From the NCBI GenBank assembly GCA_024408335.1, contig JAKSVB010000005.1, positions 1-64,000 of the forward strand: a DNA stretch of 64,000 nt, given 5' to 3'. Of this stretch, positions 25,501 to 33,947 are shown in pieces; the first letter of the stretch is position 1; every line of letters starts with the position of its first letter. The notes beneath the pieces were generated by a model. The model ran no database searches and was not told the origin of the DNA. It worked only from the letters and a program-made list of their open reading frames with translations. The position numbers and the translations under genes are program-made. This DNA comes from Bacilli bacterium. Lineage in GTDB: Bacteria; Bacillota_I; Bacilli_A; RFN20; CAG-826.

Positions 25501-26799
25501 ATGTACGTAGGAAAGTTTGCACCGGTTCAAATCCCTCAGCAAAAAGGAATTGTTGTCGCTAAGACTGGATATATTTATTACTCTAACGTCACTGGTTATG
25601 ATTCAGAAAAGAAACGTTCAATCGATAATAGAGTCATCATTGGAAAAGCATTAGAAGAAAACCCAACGATGATGACGCCAAACGATAAGTTTTTTGATAT
25701 TTTTCAGATCAAAACATCAGAAGCTGAAACGAATGCAAAAATGTCTGAAGTGCATATTAAGAATTTTAGAGGAATTAAATCTGTCAACGTCTTAGATATG
25801 AGACCAATCGTTCTTCTTTCTGGAAAAAACAATGTTGGTAAAACAACAATGTTAGAAGCGATATTCTTGTTGATGGCAAAAGGAGAAGCGGCTTTCCTTC
25901 AAAGCTTAAACTACTTTAGAAACAGGATGGTTTTTAATTCTACAAATACGGAAGTTTGGGAGCCGTTGTTCTACGGAAGAAATCCAGAAAATAAGTTAGA
26001 AATCGATTCAATATTCGAGGGTAAACCATTATCTCTTTTCTTAGAGAAGGACAGCTCATATATACCTAATGGTGTTGCCGGTATGCCAAATGACGCAGTT
26101 GAGCAAATGAGATTATTTGCAAGAAACTCCTATTCATTAAAAGGCGGATTCTCTTTTGACTCAAAAACATCGTTGCTTCATATATCATCAAGTCCAAGTG
26201 GTTTGTTGACTGAGAAAGAAAAACAAATAGAAGAATCTATCTCATTCCCTCATGTTAGATTTGTTAATGATGCGATTATTAGAAGCGATGCATCGGTTAT
26301 CGATCTTTTTAGCAGGATAGAATTAGAAGATAAAAAAGGCTTGATCATTGATATTTTAAAAATGATTGATCCTTCAATTGTAGATATCACTAATCTTTCA
26401 TTAAACGGAAGAAGCAGCCTATATATAAGAAACGAACAAGGCCTTTTGCCTATTCAATTCGCTGGCGACGGTATAAACAAATTAATATATATCGCTCTTT
26501 GTATCATGCAAACAAAAGGCGGAATAGTGTTGGTAGATGAAATTGAATCGGGATTCCATTACACAATGCTTAGTAACCTATGGAGAGTTATTGGCGATCT
26601 TTCTGGCCAATACGATTGTCAAGTTATTTCAACAACCCACAGTATCGAAAACATCAACGCTGCAATAAATGGTCTTAGAGGAAAAGAAAAAGATTTCTGC
26701 TATTACCGCTTAGGAAAAACAGACGGAGAACTTAAAGCTCATAGATTTAGCTATGATGTTTTAAAAAGCGCAATAAAAGCAGAGTTAGAGGTTAGATAA
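25501..26799 (+). CDS. AAA-family (OLD/RecF-like) ATPase with a transposase-like N-terminus
   Basis: 432 residues. From Met81 it is a standard AAA_15/AAA_21 ATPase: MSEVHIKNFRGIKSVNVLD, Walker A in LSGKNNVGKTTML, Walker B in GGIVLVDEIESGFHY and the STTHSIENINAA switch region. Residues 1-75 do not belong to that family; KTGYIYYSNVTGYDSEKKRS and RVIIGKALEE with TPNDKFFDIF resemble the N-terminus of IS1634-type DDE transposases. The strong ribosome site is at 25501, not before Met81 (25741). So either a transposase start has been fused to the ATPase or the true protein begins at 25741. The partner is the TOPRIM-like gene that follows. Confidence 0.85.
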   Translation: MYVGKFAPVQIPQQKGIVVAKTGYIYYSNVTGYDSEKKRSIDNRVIIGKALEENPTMMTPNDKFFDIFQIKTSEAETNAKMSEVHIKNFRGIKSVNVLDMRPIVLLSGKNNVGKTTMLEAIFLLMAKGEAAFLQSLNYFRNRMVFNSTNTEVWEPLFYGRNPENKLEIDSIFEGKPLSLFLEKDSSYIPNGVAGMPNDAVEQMRLFARNSYSLKGGFSFDSKTSLLHISSSPSGLLTEKEKQIEESISFPHVRFVNDAIIRSDASVIDLFSRIELEDKKGLIIDILKMIDPSIVDITNLSLNGRSSLYIRNEQGLLPIQFAGDGINKLIYIALCIMQTKGGIVLVDEIESGFHYTMLSNLWRVIGDLSGQYDCQVISTTHSIENINAAINGLRGKEKDFCYYRLGKTDGELKAHRFSYDVLKSAIKAELEVR

Positions 26800-26802
26800 T
26801 TA

Positions 26803-27462
26803 ATGATAAGAGAGCAGATGGCAATCATGAAAAAATATTTGATTCTATGCGAAGGTGTAGATGAAAAACGTTTTCTAATCGAATATCTAAATAGCCAGGC
26901 GTTATTATCTGATCCACGTTTATCCCAAGAAATACAGGTGATGGATTTTGGAGGCATCAACGAACTAAGCAATTTTCTTATGGGTTTAAGAGGTGCTGAT
27001 GGTTTTGATGGTGTTTCAACGCTAATGATTATTAGAGACGCTGAAAAAGATTGCAACGCCGCTTCTCAAAGCGTTGCCAGTTCTTTAAAATCAGCCGGGT
27101 TTATTGCGCCTAGTAAAATATCAGAATGGATAGACTCCAATGGAATAAGGATTGGATTCCTTTTGTTTCCTTCTTGTTCGCTAGATCCTTGCAATGGAAC
27201 TCTCGAAGATCTTTGCCTAAAAATTCTTAACGATGATCACTCTGATGAAAGAATGGAAGATATTGAGCTTTTGCTAGACAAGTGCTCAAAATCATATGAA
27301 GAGTCGTTTTCAAAAATCCACAAGAACAAGCTTCACGCTTATCTAAGTACAAAGAACGATTTTGCTGGTATGAAAATAGGAGAAGCAGCGAAAGCGGGCG
27401 CATTTGATTGGAATTCCCCTGTTTTAAGAGGATTAAAGAACTTCATAACTGACGGGTTTTAG
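26803..27462 (+). CDS. DUF3226 (TOPRIM-like) protein, ATPase partner
   Basis: 219 residues. KKYLILCEGVDEKRFLIEYL is the TOPRIM-type Glu strand, VMDFGGINELSNFL and STLMIIRDAEKDCNAA carry the acidic strand (D-A-E), and FLLFPSCSLDPCNGTLEDL is the later DUF3226 block. ATPase plus TOPRIM-like partner is the layout of OLD, PARIS (AriA/AriB) and AbiL-type abortive infection systems, in which the TOPRIM protein is the nuclease or effector. It lies three bases after the ATPase and is followed by a terminator, so the two form a closed operon. Confidence 0.8.
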   Translation: MIREQMAIMKKYLILCEGVDEKRFLIEYLNSQALLSDPRLSQEIQVMDFGGINELSNFLMGLRGADGFDGVSTLMIIRDAEKDCNAASQSVASSLKSAGFIAPSKISEWIDSNGIRIGFLLFPSCSLDPCNGTLEDLCLKILNDDHSDERMEDIELLLDKCSKSYEESFSKIHKNKLHAYLSTKNDFAGMKIGEAAKAGAFDWNSPVLRGLKNFITDGF

Positions 27463-27485
27463 GAAAACTAAACTATTAAATGACT

Positions 27486-27516
27486 AGGACGATGCATCAA
27501 AAGGCATTGTCCTTTT
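27486..27516 (+). terminator. Terminator of the AAA/DUF3226 operon
   Basis: AGGACGATGC (27486-27495) pairs over ten positions, one G-U, with GCATTGTCCT (27504-27513), followed by TTTT. It is 23 bases after the stop. Confidence 0.8.
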
Positions 27517-27546
27517 CCTTATATGGACCGCAGGGACAACATAAAA

Positions 27547-27750
27547 CCGCCTGCTATGCGGGCGCGACTCGAACAAGCAGACCGTCGCGAAGTATATCAG
27601 GGAGCAGGAGCTCGAGGACCAGCTGAAGGATCGTCGCAGCCTGAGGGAGTACAAGGACCCGTTCACGGGTAAGCAAGGGCGTCGAGGGCAATTGGGCAGC
27701 CTTCAGCGTGGGGCATGATTGCCCCTGCCAGCAACCTGCCTTGTTGGCAT
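27547..27750 (+). other. GC-rich foreign fragment with a transposase-tail-like reading frame
   Basis: About 200 bases that are visibly GC-rich in an AT-rich region. One frame reads without a start SNKQTVAKYIREQELEDQ then SLREYKDPFTGKQG and stops at 27716-27718. It looks like the C-terminal tail of a mobile-element protein from a high-GC source, but I cannot name the family. The remainder of 27751-27847 shows nothing. Confidence 0.45.
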
Positions 27751-27847
27751 GTTAGAAAGAGCCGGTAAAAATATTTACTGCAGGTGCATAATTTTTTATC
27801 AAAGAAAGCTTCTATTCATTGTCTTAATACTCATCTAAAATACCAAC

Positions 27848-28801
27848 ATGGACAATAAAGAACAATTACACGAACTTTGGAACAAAGCGTTCTCTCTTAC
27901 TACAATCCCTTATCGCCTAACGGCAAATGAGATTGAGGAAAAGAAGAAACTATTAAAAGAAATTTTGAGTTATATGACACCTTGTTCTTTATTTAGGTAT
28001 AGACCATTTAATGATTTAAATATTGATGCTTTTAAAAATGATCGCCTTTATATATCTACCGCTAATTATTACGATGATAAGAATGATTCTTTTATAGTGG
28101 TAGACAAGGAAAAGCTATTTAAAGATATTCAATATGTATTTGAGCATTTTGATGAGTTTATAGAATATGCGTTTTCTAGTGATTACAGTTCTGTGATTGA
28201 TGATAATTTGAGAGATTTGCTTATATCATTTGTAAGCAATACTTCTAAAGAAAGCGTTTTGAAAAGCAAAGATATTCTTAAAGAAAGACTAGGCGAATTT
28301 CTTAAAACAAATTCCTCAGAACATATAAGTGAGAAATATCGTTCTTATGCACATTCGATTTGTTTTTGTGAAGAAGGAAATGATCAATATATGATGAAAG
28401 AATACGCCGATAATGGTCATGGCTTTGTTTTGGAATATGAAATCACGGAGTTCAAAGAAATACTCAATTCTAAAAATGTTGAACTTCTTCCTGTTGCGTA
28501 TACTGAATACGCTTATAATGCGACAGATTATTATAAGAGCCTTCTATTAAACATTGCCTCAAATGGTGTTATCGGATTTACAAATGACACTGATATATTG
28601 TCATCATTAAAAATACAGCTAACAAAAGAGGCTTGTTATTCAAAAGAGCGTGAATGGAGATTGTTATTTCTTATCCCTCCAGTAGATAAATACATAATAA
28701 TAAAGCCTAAATCAATTAGGTTCGGTATTAACTTATCAAGTGATGAGCAGAAGCTTTTAAAAAATATGGCAAAAGAAAAGAGTTTAAAAATAATAGAATA
28801 A
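27848..28801 (+). CDS. DUF2971 family protein
   Basis: 317 residues. SLFRYRPFNDLNIDAFKNDR with LYISTANYYDDKNDSF and, later, SICFCEEGNDQYMMKEYADN and GHGFVLEYE are the conserved blocks of DUF2971, a family common in defence islands and of unknown biochemistry. CYSKEREWRLLF is another family signature. No ribosome site is seen before the ATG at 27848. A terminator-like hairpin follows (28865-28903), so it seems to be transcribed alone and not as part of the retron. Confidence 0.82.
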   Translation: MDNKEQLHELWNKAFSLTTIPYRLTANEIEEKKKLLKEILSYMTPCSLFRYRPFNDLNIDAFKNDRLYISTANYYDDKNDSFIVVDKEKLFKDIQYVFEHFDEFIEYAFSSDYSSVIDDNLRDLLISFVSNTSKESVLKSKDILKERLGEFLKTNSSEHISEKYRSYAHSICFCEEGNDQYMMKEYADNGHGFVLEYEITEFKEILNSKNVELLPVAYTEYAYNATDYYKSLLLNIASNGVIGFTNDTDILSSLKIQLTKEACYSKEREWRLLFLIPPVDKYIIIKPKSIRFGINLSSDEQKLLKNMAKEKSLKIIE

Positions 28802-28864
28802 AGTTTTACAACTCTTATTAGTAGAATATGAAAATTAGGTCTTTAAAGTCACAAATCAAAAAAA

Positions 28865-28903
28865 CGGTTTTATTTGTGGGCGAAAATTTAAAAAACCGAT
28901 TTT
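28865..28903 (+). terminator. Terminator-like hairpin after the DUF2971 gene
   Basis: CGGTTTT (28865-28871) pairs with AAAACCG (28892-28898), then ATTTT. It separates the DUF2971 gene from the retron RNA. Confidence 0.5.
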
Positions 28904-28958
28904 GTAATTGCTTAACAAACAGATTTATAAATTATTTTTTTGGTGCTATTATATTGCT

Positions 28959-29156
28959 GCAAGGTATTAGTATTGCGATTTAATGAAAAATTAGGTTGCG
29001 TCCCTGTGTTTCGCAGGGTGGTATCAAAGCGACTTTTTGTCAAGATAGGCCGCATGCTAAATAGTGACCAACGCTTAAGCAGCCGCCGGTCACTATATAG
29101 AATGCAAGCATTCTCTATTCGAGGCATACAGCCTCTCATCAACAGTAATACTTTGC
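28959..29156 (+). ncRNA. Retron msr-msd RNA
   Basis: The two ends pair as the a1/a2 stem: GCAAGGTATTA (28959-28969) with TAATACTTTGC (29146-29156), eleven pairs with one G-U. Next to a1 is G28970, a candidate branching guanosine. Inside lies a seven-pair hairpin CCCTGTG-TTT-CGCAGGG (29002-29018), the UUU-loop type that retron RTs recognise in msr. The msd part is a 13-position stem with one mismatch (29057-29069 with 29088-29100, core TAGTGACC/GGTCACTA) and two short perfect hairpins, GAATGC/GCATTC (29100-29113) and GAGGC/GCCTC (29121-29135). A TATTAT box at 28947-28952 would place transcription start at about a1. The RT is at 30209. Confidence 0.8.
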
Positions 29157-29162
29157 TTTTTT

Positions 29163-30212
29163 ATGATATACAAGCAATCAAAATATTATGAAACGTTGGA
29201 ATTATCAAAGGCGATAGTCTTGCTTTTTAAAAAGGACCGCACTTCCTTTAAAAGATTTATAAAGATGCCTTTTTGTTTTGTCTGCGGTGGCTCAACCAAA
29301 GATAGTTCTTATACCGCTAGAATCAACTTGGAAGCTCACCTCAACGACAAAAAAATTGTTAGCATTTTTTCTGAGAAATCTATCGAATGCATGAATCTAA
29401 TAAGTGAGCCATTAAAAGAAAGCATGGATCTTTTAAGCGCAGAAAAAATCTTTGCTGCCGTTTCATCTTCGATTGTTATATTCGCAGAAAGCAATGGTTC
29501 TTTTGTTGAATCTGGATCTTTTACATTCTTAAAGCCTTATTCACAAAAAACCATCATTTGTATAAATGATAAGTATGAAGAAGATGATTCGTTTTTTAAA
29601 CTTGGTCCTGTTAAAAAGGTAGCAGAATCAGAAAAAGAAGATTCTATTATACGTGTTTTTAAAGCAGAGCCGCATGACGACACATCCGCTCTTAATCCTA
29701 CGGAGAAAACTATAAAGGGAATTGTCAGAAGCATTCAGTCTTTGCACGACAATCCGAAAGATATCGATGACTTGCATGGCCTCAAATTTAATAGCAAAAC
29801 AAATTGCTTAATAATTAGCGATATTAAATCGCTGTTAGATTTTATTTTGATTTTTTCTTACTTTGAATTTGCTATAAGATTATCTGATATTTTTTCCTTG
29901 CTTAGATTATTGTTTGACGTTAAGGATAAAGAAAGCATGCACATCTCATTTTCTGGAAATGGTTTAGAAGAGACTACCGGACTAGAGATCATTAAAACTT
30001 TAGTTTTTATGTCAACCGGAAACAAACTTCTTCTTGCAAGAAAACCAAAAGATTTCAATAAAGATAAGCAATATTACTATAGTTTTGATATCAATGGCCC
30101 TATTAAAGAAAATAAGCTATTAGAGATGTTTTCTGATGCCGAGAAGAAAATTATCAGCAGACACAGAAAAGCTAGAAGAGAGCATCTATTAAAAGCAGGA
30201 GAATTAGAATGA
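29163..30212 (+). CDS. Retron-associated effector (St85/RcaT-like nucleoside-transferase fold)
   Basis: 349 residues. The N-terminal half is a Rossmann-like domain with PFCFVCGGSTKDSSYTARIN, a strand FAAVSSSIVIFAESNGSFVE (Glu at 109 and 116) and PYSQKTIICINDKYEEDDSF followed by FKLGPVKKV. This is the pattern of the St85-family retron effectors, related to nucleoside (deoxy)ribosyltransferase/hydrolase folds such as RcaT. The C-terminal half is specific and helical, ending in a basic stretch. The gene begins seven bases after the msd RNA without a ribosome site, and its TGA overlaps the RT start. In such retrons the RT-msDNA complex restrains the effector until phage interference. Confidence 0.75.
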   Translation: MIYKQSKYYETLELSKAIVLLFKKDRTSFKRFIKMPFCFVCGGSTKDSSYTARINLEAHLNDKKIVSIFSEKSIECMNLISEPLKESMDLLSAEKIFAAVSSSIVIFAESNGSFVESGSFTFLKPYSQKTIICINDKYEEDDSFFKLGPVKKVAESEKEDSIIRVFKAEPHDDTSALNPTEKTIKGIVRSIQSLHDNPKDIDDLHGLKFNSKTNCLIISDIKSLLDFILIFSYFEFAIRLSDIFSLLRLLFDVKDKESMHISFSGNGLEETTGLEIIKTLVFMSTGNKLLLARKPKDFNKDKQYYYSFDINGPIKENKLLEMFSDAEKKIISRHRKARREHLLKAGELE

Positions 30213-31144
30213 ACTCTGTAAACTCCTTCATTATTTCCATATCTGAAAGCGTCGGTGTAGAAGTTGAACGCGTAAATGCTATTCTTTCCGATATAGGTTC
30301 TTTTTATAAAGAAACCAAAATCAAAAAGCATCGTAGAAAAGGCTTTAGGACAATCATGATCCCGAGCAGCGATTTAAAATCTATTCAGCGGGTCATAGTC
30401 AATCGTTATTTGAGAAAGATAAGAACCTCTTCGTGTGCAACTGCATATATAAGCGGTAAATCTATTGTCGATAATGTTTTGCCTCATATTAAAAATAAGT
30501 ACTTTTTTCATTCAGACATTCATGATTTTTTTGACAACATAAAAGAAGAAATTATTTTCCGAAGCTTTAGGAAGGAAGCAGTTTTCGAAAAACTATCGGA
30601 TGATGACTTAATGATCGTTATACATTTTTTGACATATAAGGGTCATTGTTGTCAAGGCGCGCCATCAACGCCAATGGTTTCGAATATCGTTATGAAAAGT
30701 TTCGATAAAGAAATGAAAAGAATTTATGGAAAAATCGAAAATGGAAAATATACAAGATACAGTGACGACATAACAATTTCGTCTTCTTCAAAAATAGGGG
30801 TTGATATAAAAGAAGAAGTTAAAATACTCTTAAAGCAATTTGGCTTTGAAATGAATGACGATAAAACATTCTTTAGTTCCGAAAAAGGGCATAACGTTGT
30901 GACTGGGCTTAGCGTTAACAATAAGCGATACACCGTTTCAAAAAAATGGAGAAAAATGTTAGACAGTTGCCTTTACCATCTTTTAGTTAAAAATGATTTG
31001 AAGCCATATTATAAGACGAAAATTGTAGGCATGCTTAATTATCTAAAAATGTCACAATTCAACGCTTATGAGAGCCTGATGATTAAATATAATACGAATA
31101 TATGTAGCATCCGAGGAAAAGTTGAAAACAACAAAGAAAAATAA
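30209..31144 (+). CDS. Retron reverse transcriptase
   Basis: 311 residues. D103 in HSDIHDFFDN and the catalytic Y184-S-D-D187 in YTRYSDDITIS are present, with the QGAPSTP block (149-155), the CATAYISGKSIVDNVLPH segment (retron NAxxH-type region) and VTG (231-233), the C-terminal retron signature. The enzyme would prime on the 2'-OH of a guanosine in the msr and copy the msd (28959-29156). AGGAG lies eight bases before the ATG, and the start overlaps the effector stop, so effector and RT are co-translated. Confidence 0.93.
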   Translation: MNSVNSFIISISESVGVEVERVNAILSDIGSFYKETKIKKHRRKGFRTIMIPSSDLKSIQRVIVNRYLRKIRTSSCATAYISGKSIVDNVLPHIKNKYFFHSDIHDFFDNIKEEIIFRSFRKEAVFEKLSDDDLMIVIHFLTYKGHCCQGAPSTPMVSNIVMKSFDKEMKRIYGKIENGKYTRYSDDITISSSSKIGVDIKEEVKILLKQFGFEMNDDKTFFSSEKGHNVVTGLSVNNKRYTVSKKWRKMLDSCLYHLLVKNDLKPYYKTKIVGMLNYLKMSQFNAYESLMIKYNTNICSIRGKVENNKEK

Positions 31145-31257
31145 TGAAAAAATGGAAGGTCACTTCGGAAAGAAAAGAACTTTAAGATTCTGTTTCTTGT
31201 ATGATTGATTGTTTCATCGTTTCCTTCGGACCAAAACAGTTTTTAAAATGCATATGA

Positions 31258-31304
31258 AAAGGCCTCTTTATTTGGATTTTTCACAATCCGCTATTGAGGC
31301 CTTT
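31258..31304. terminator. Bidirectional terminator after the retron
   Basis: AAAGGCCTC (31258-31266) pairs with GAGGCCTTT (31296-31304), with an inner GGATT/AATCC hairpin. U-rich tails form on both strands, so it can end the retron operon on the plus strand and the small minus-strand gene opposite. Confidence 0.7.
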
Positions 31305-31431
31305 CGTCATTTCAGAAATGCAATGCTGTGTGCTTGGTAAAATGCTGATTACATTTAGGTTGATTGAATTTAGCCCTGAGAATTCTTTGTTAAAGTAAGG
31401 GAGCACGCCTGCTTTTTTGCAAGAAGAATAA

Positions 31432-31674
31432 TTATTTATGTAAAATCGCAGAGGCTTCGCTGTAATATGCAACGTTATTTAAACCATCATTCTCCCTGGT
31501 CTTTAAAGACGTTGTTTTATCGTGATGGCATAACGTAACAAGTCTAACGTTGATTTGGTTAAACTTTTTGTTTCTGATGTCGTTTATGACTGAAGATTTT
31601 AACTTAAACAAACAGTAATTGTAGAATGTCTCGTTGAAATGGTACAAGTAACCAACGAAAGTAGTTGTGTTCAT
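31432..31674 (-). CDS. Small hypothetical protein
   Basis: 80 residues, beginning MNTTTFVGYLYHFNETFYNY; no family recognised. Its start has a strong GGAGG site five bases upstream on the minus strand, which is why I keep it. A second frame, LRFYINNYSSCKKAGVLPYF, overlaps the end and continues to 31281, so the gene may have been longer and shifted frame near 31440. It converges on the retron RT. It may be an accessory gene or a relic. Bases 31675-32167 between it and abiH hold no other gene I can support. Confidence 0.45.
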   Translation of the reverse strand: MNTTTFVGYLYHFNETFYNYCLFKLKSSVINDIRNKKFNQINVRLVTLCHHDKTTSLKTRENDGLNNVAYYSEASAILHK

Positions 31675-32167
31675 AAGTGCCTCCATATTCATATAGAGGC
31701 AAAAAGCAAAAATTTTTGAAAATTTTCAGAGTTAGCAAGAACCAGGGATTATTTCTTCGCTCTATTGTTACAAGACGTTAAAAAGTTTGGATGGTCTTAT
31801 CCGAAATTTGATTTATAAAAAGTTTGTGTGTTTTCACGATCGTTACTCGCAAAGATTATTGCCCGATGGCGTTTTCATTAGTTTTTATAGCGGTAATGTC
31901 GGTTGCCACAAAACTCAAAGGCAATTATGTATACCTTAAATTTTTAAGAGCCGCTTTCCCTAAACACACAGGACGACAATCGCTGAGCCCTTCTTTAATT
32001 TATATCAGTTGTTTGTTACAACAAAAAACGTACTAAATAACTTTTAAAACATCATTATGAATAGTTAAATGAAAAATATTGATTTATATTTCGACAAACC
32101 TTTAGTGGGGCTGACACTTTAAATAAATGTGTGTAGAATATTGATGTTAAAATTAGGAAAGATAAGA

Positions 32168-33331
32168 ATGAATCGCTTGGTTATTATTGGCAACGGATTT
32201 GACTTAAGAATCGGATTAAAGTCCAGATTCAACGATTTTTTTGAACGTTCGGAATTACCCCTAATTGAAAACATGTTTAACGGCATTTACTGGGCAACCG
32301 ATTGGAGGAAGATTAAGGATATCAGTTTTATTTCTTTCCTTCTTTATAACGCTTTTTACAGAAAGGAGTTTTCTTATCCGTCTAATAACCATTATGTCCA
32401 AATTGACACAAAAAAGGAATTTTCAAGGTTTTTTGGTTTGTCAGAATTGCCGGTTAATTGGATGGATGTAGAGTCTTTCATCTATTGCGTATTAAACTCA
32501 AAAAGGATTAAAGAGATAGAAAAATCGTTTGACCAACACTTTAAACACAGATCTTATGACGAATCTATTGCAGTGTGCAAAGGCGATTTCATACCAGAGT
32601 TCTTTTCGAATTGTTTGAACGTTAAGCAATATTTTTGTATCAACAATTTTTATGACTTCTTTCTTCAAGAATTGCATCTATTCGAAGAACGCTTCTCATC
32701 GTATCTGAAAAATGAAATCTGTAATTTTAAAGATTATTCTAAGATGGCAGAAACGATAATCTCCTCTTTGACAAGCAAAGAAGATGAATCGACAATCTTA
32801 AATTTTAATTATACAGATATAAGTCAAATAGTCGCTGCCGATATTATCAATGTTCACGGAAAACTTGATTCAGAAATAATAATAGGTATTGATGATCAGG
32901 AAACCATTAGCGCAAGCGTTATACCTTTTACAAAAACGTTTAGGAAACTAGTGTTTAAAGAAAACTACCCAGTTTTAACAAAGAAATATGATTCAATAGT
33001 TATTTACGGACATTCATTAGGGGAACAAGATTATTCGTATTTCCAAAGCATTTTCGATTATTTGGATATATACAATTCGAATACTGTAATTAAATTTGTT
33101 TATAGCGACTATTTTATAAAAGAAGATGGACTTCAAAACAAGAACGCAAAAAGCAATCACAAAATAGAAATGGCCCAAAAATTATTCAAGTTATTGAGGT
33201 CTTATGGACAAACTTTAAACAACAAGGATAATGGGCAAAATCTCATCCACAAACTTCTATTAGAAAATAGGTTGATATTAGAATTGAATAATTTTGAAGA
33301 GCTCGGAGATTTGCAAGGAACGCAACAATAA
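32168..33331 (+). CDS. abiH: AbiH-family abortive infection protein
   Basis: 387 residues. NRLVIIGNGFDLRIGLKSRF is the diagnostic AbiH start (a Rossmann-like loop), and ILNFNYTDISQIV with NVHGKLDSEIIIGID and IVIYGHSLGEQDYSYFQSIF are the other conserved blocks. AbiH gives phage resistance in Lactococcus; its mechanism is not established, though the fold suggests a nucleotide-related enzyme. The start at 32168 is supported by AGGAAAG; the frame opens at 32129. It is transcribed alone, with a terminator at 33444. Confidence 0.88.
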   Translation: MNRLVIIGNGFDLRIGLKSRFNDFFERSELPLIENMFNGIYWATDWRKIKDISFISFLLYNAFYRKEFSYPSNNHYVQIDTKKEFSRFFGLSELPVNWMDVESFIYCVLNSKRIKEIEKSFDQHFKHRSYDESIAVCKGDFIPEFFSNCLNVKQYFCINNFYDFFLQELHLFEERFSSYLKNEICNFKDYSKMAETIISSLTSKEDESTILNFNYTDISQIVAADIINVHGKLDSEIIIGIDDQETISASVIPFTKTFRKLVFKENYPVLTKKYDSIVIYGHSLGEQDYSYFQSIFDYLDIYNSNTVIKFVYSDYFIKEDGLQNKNAKSNHKIEMAQKLFKLLRSYGQTLNNKDNGQNLIHKLLLENRLILELNNFEELGDLQGTQQ

Positions 33332-33443
33332 CATAGTTCTTATGCATACTAGAACTTCGTACCTTATTTGATGAAAATGTGTTGTAACTTTAGGTGATAA
33401 CGATCGCAATCTAATACACGCAATTTATCATATTGCGAGACCT

Positions 33444-33465
33444 GCCTAGCATAGCTAGGCTTTTT
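33444..33465 (+). terminator. Terminator after abiH
   Basis: GCCTAGC (33444-33450), loop ATA, GCTAGGC (33454-33460), then TTTTT. The remaining sequence to 33705 encodes a 45-codon tail-like frame (KHIIDSTKDGYNGGLDGNDR) without a start; it may be a gene remnant. Confidence 0.82.
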
Positions 33466-33705
33466 CTTTGTAAGCATAAGTTTTCTTGTCGTTTTTTCCT
33501 TTTCTCGCCTTGTTTGAAAGGAAAAACTCTGAAACATATAATTGACTCAACTAAGGATGGTTACAATGGCGGCCTTGACGGTAACGATAGGGCAGCCATA
33601 AAGAAAAAGATGATTGCAAACAGTTTCAAACGCCTTGTTGATTGATGCCAAAAGAAATTAAGCGTTGACCAAAAGGTGTGTTACAATTTTAAAAGAGGAT
33701 AAAAT

Positions 33706-33930
33706 ATGTTCATAAAATACCGGGATATAGATAACGATTCTAACGTTGATATGTTTGAAATTGGAAGCGATTTCATTATTGTTGTTTTTAGGAAATGCAG
33801 TAAAAAATATAAATACACTTATTCGAGCGCAGGCAAGCATAATGTTGAAATGATGAAAAAATTGGCGCTTAGTGGAGATGGATTGAACGCTTATATTATG
33901 AAGTGCTGCCACGATTTTTACGTCAAATAA
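33706..33930 (+). CDS. Small hypothetical protein preceding the AAA ATPase
   Basis: 74 residues, AAGAGGAT ribosome site. The second half, YTYSSAGKHNVEMMKKLALS and GLNAYIMKCCHDFY, is a recurrent small-protein pattern in bacterial genomes (a Y-x-x-AG helix and a GLNxYI turn) whose function I do not know. It lies 17 bases before the ATPase and is probably co-transcribed with it. Confidence 0.6.
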   Translation: MFIKYRDIDNDSNVDMFEIGSDFIIVVFRKCSKKYKYTYSSAGKHNVEMMKKLALSGDGLNAYIMKCCHDFYVK

Positions 33931-33947
33931 CATTGGAATAGCTTTAT

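Noticed and set aside
31824-32036. 70-codon plus-strand frame before abiH
   Set aside because: No ribosome site and no recognisable pattern; composition resembles non-coding sequence.
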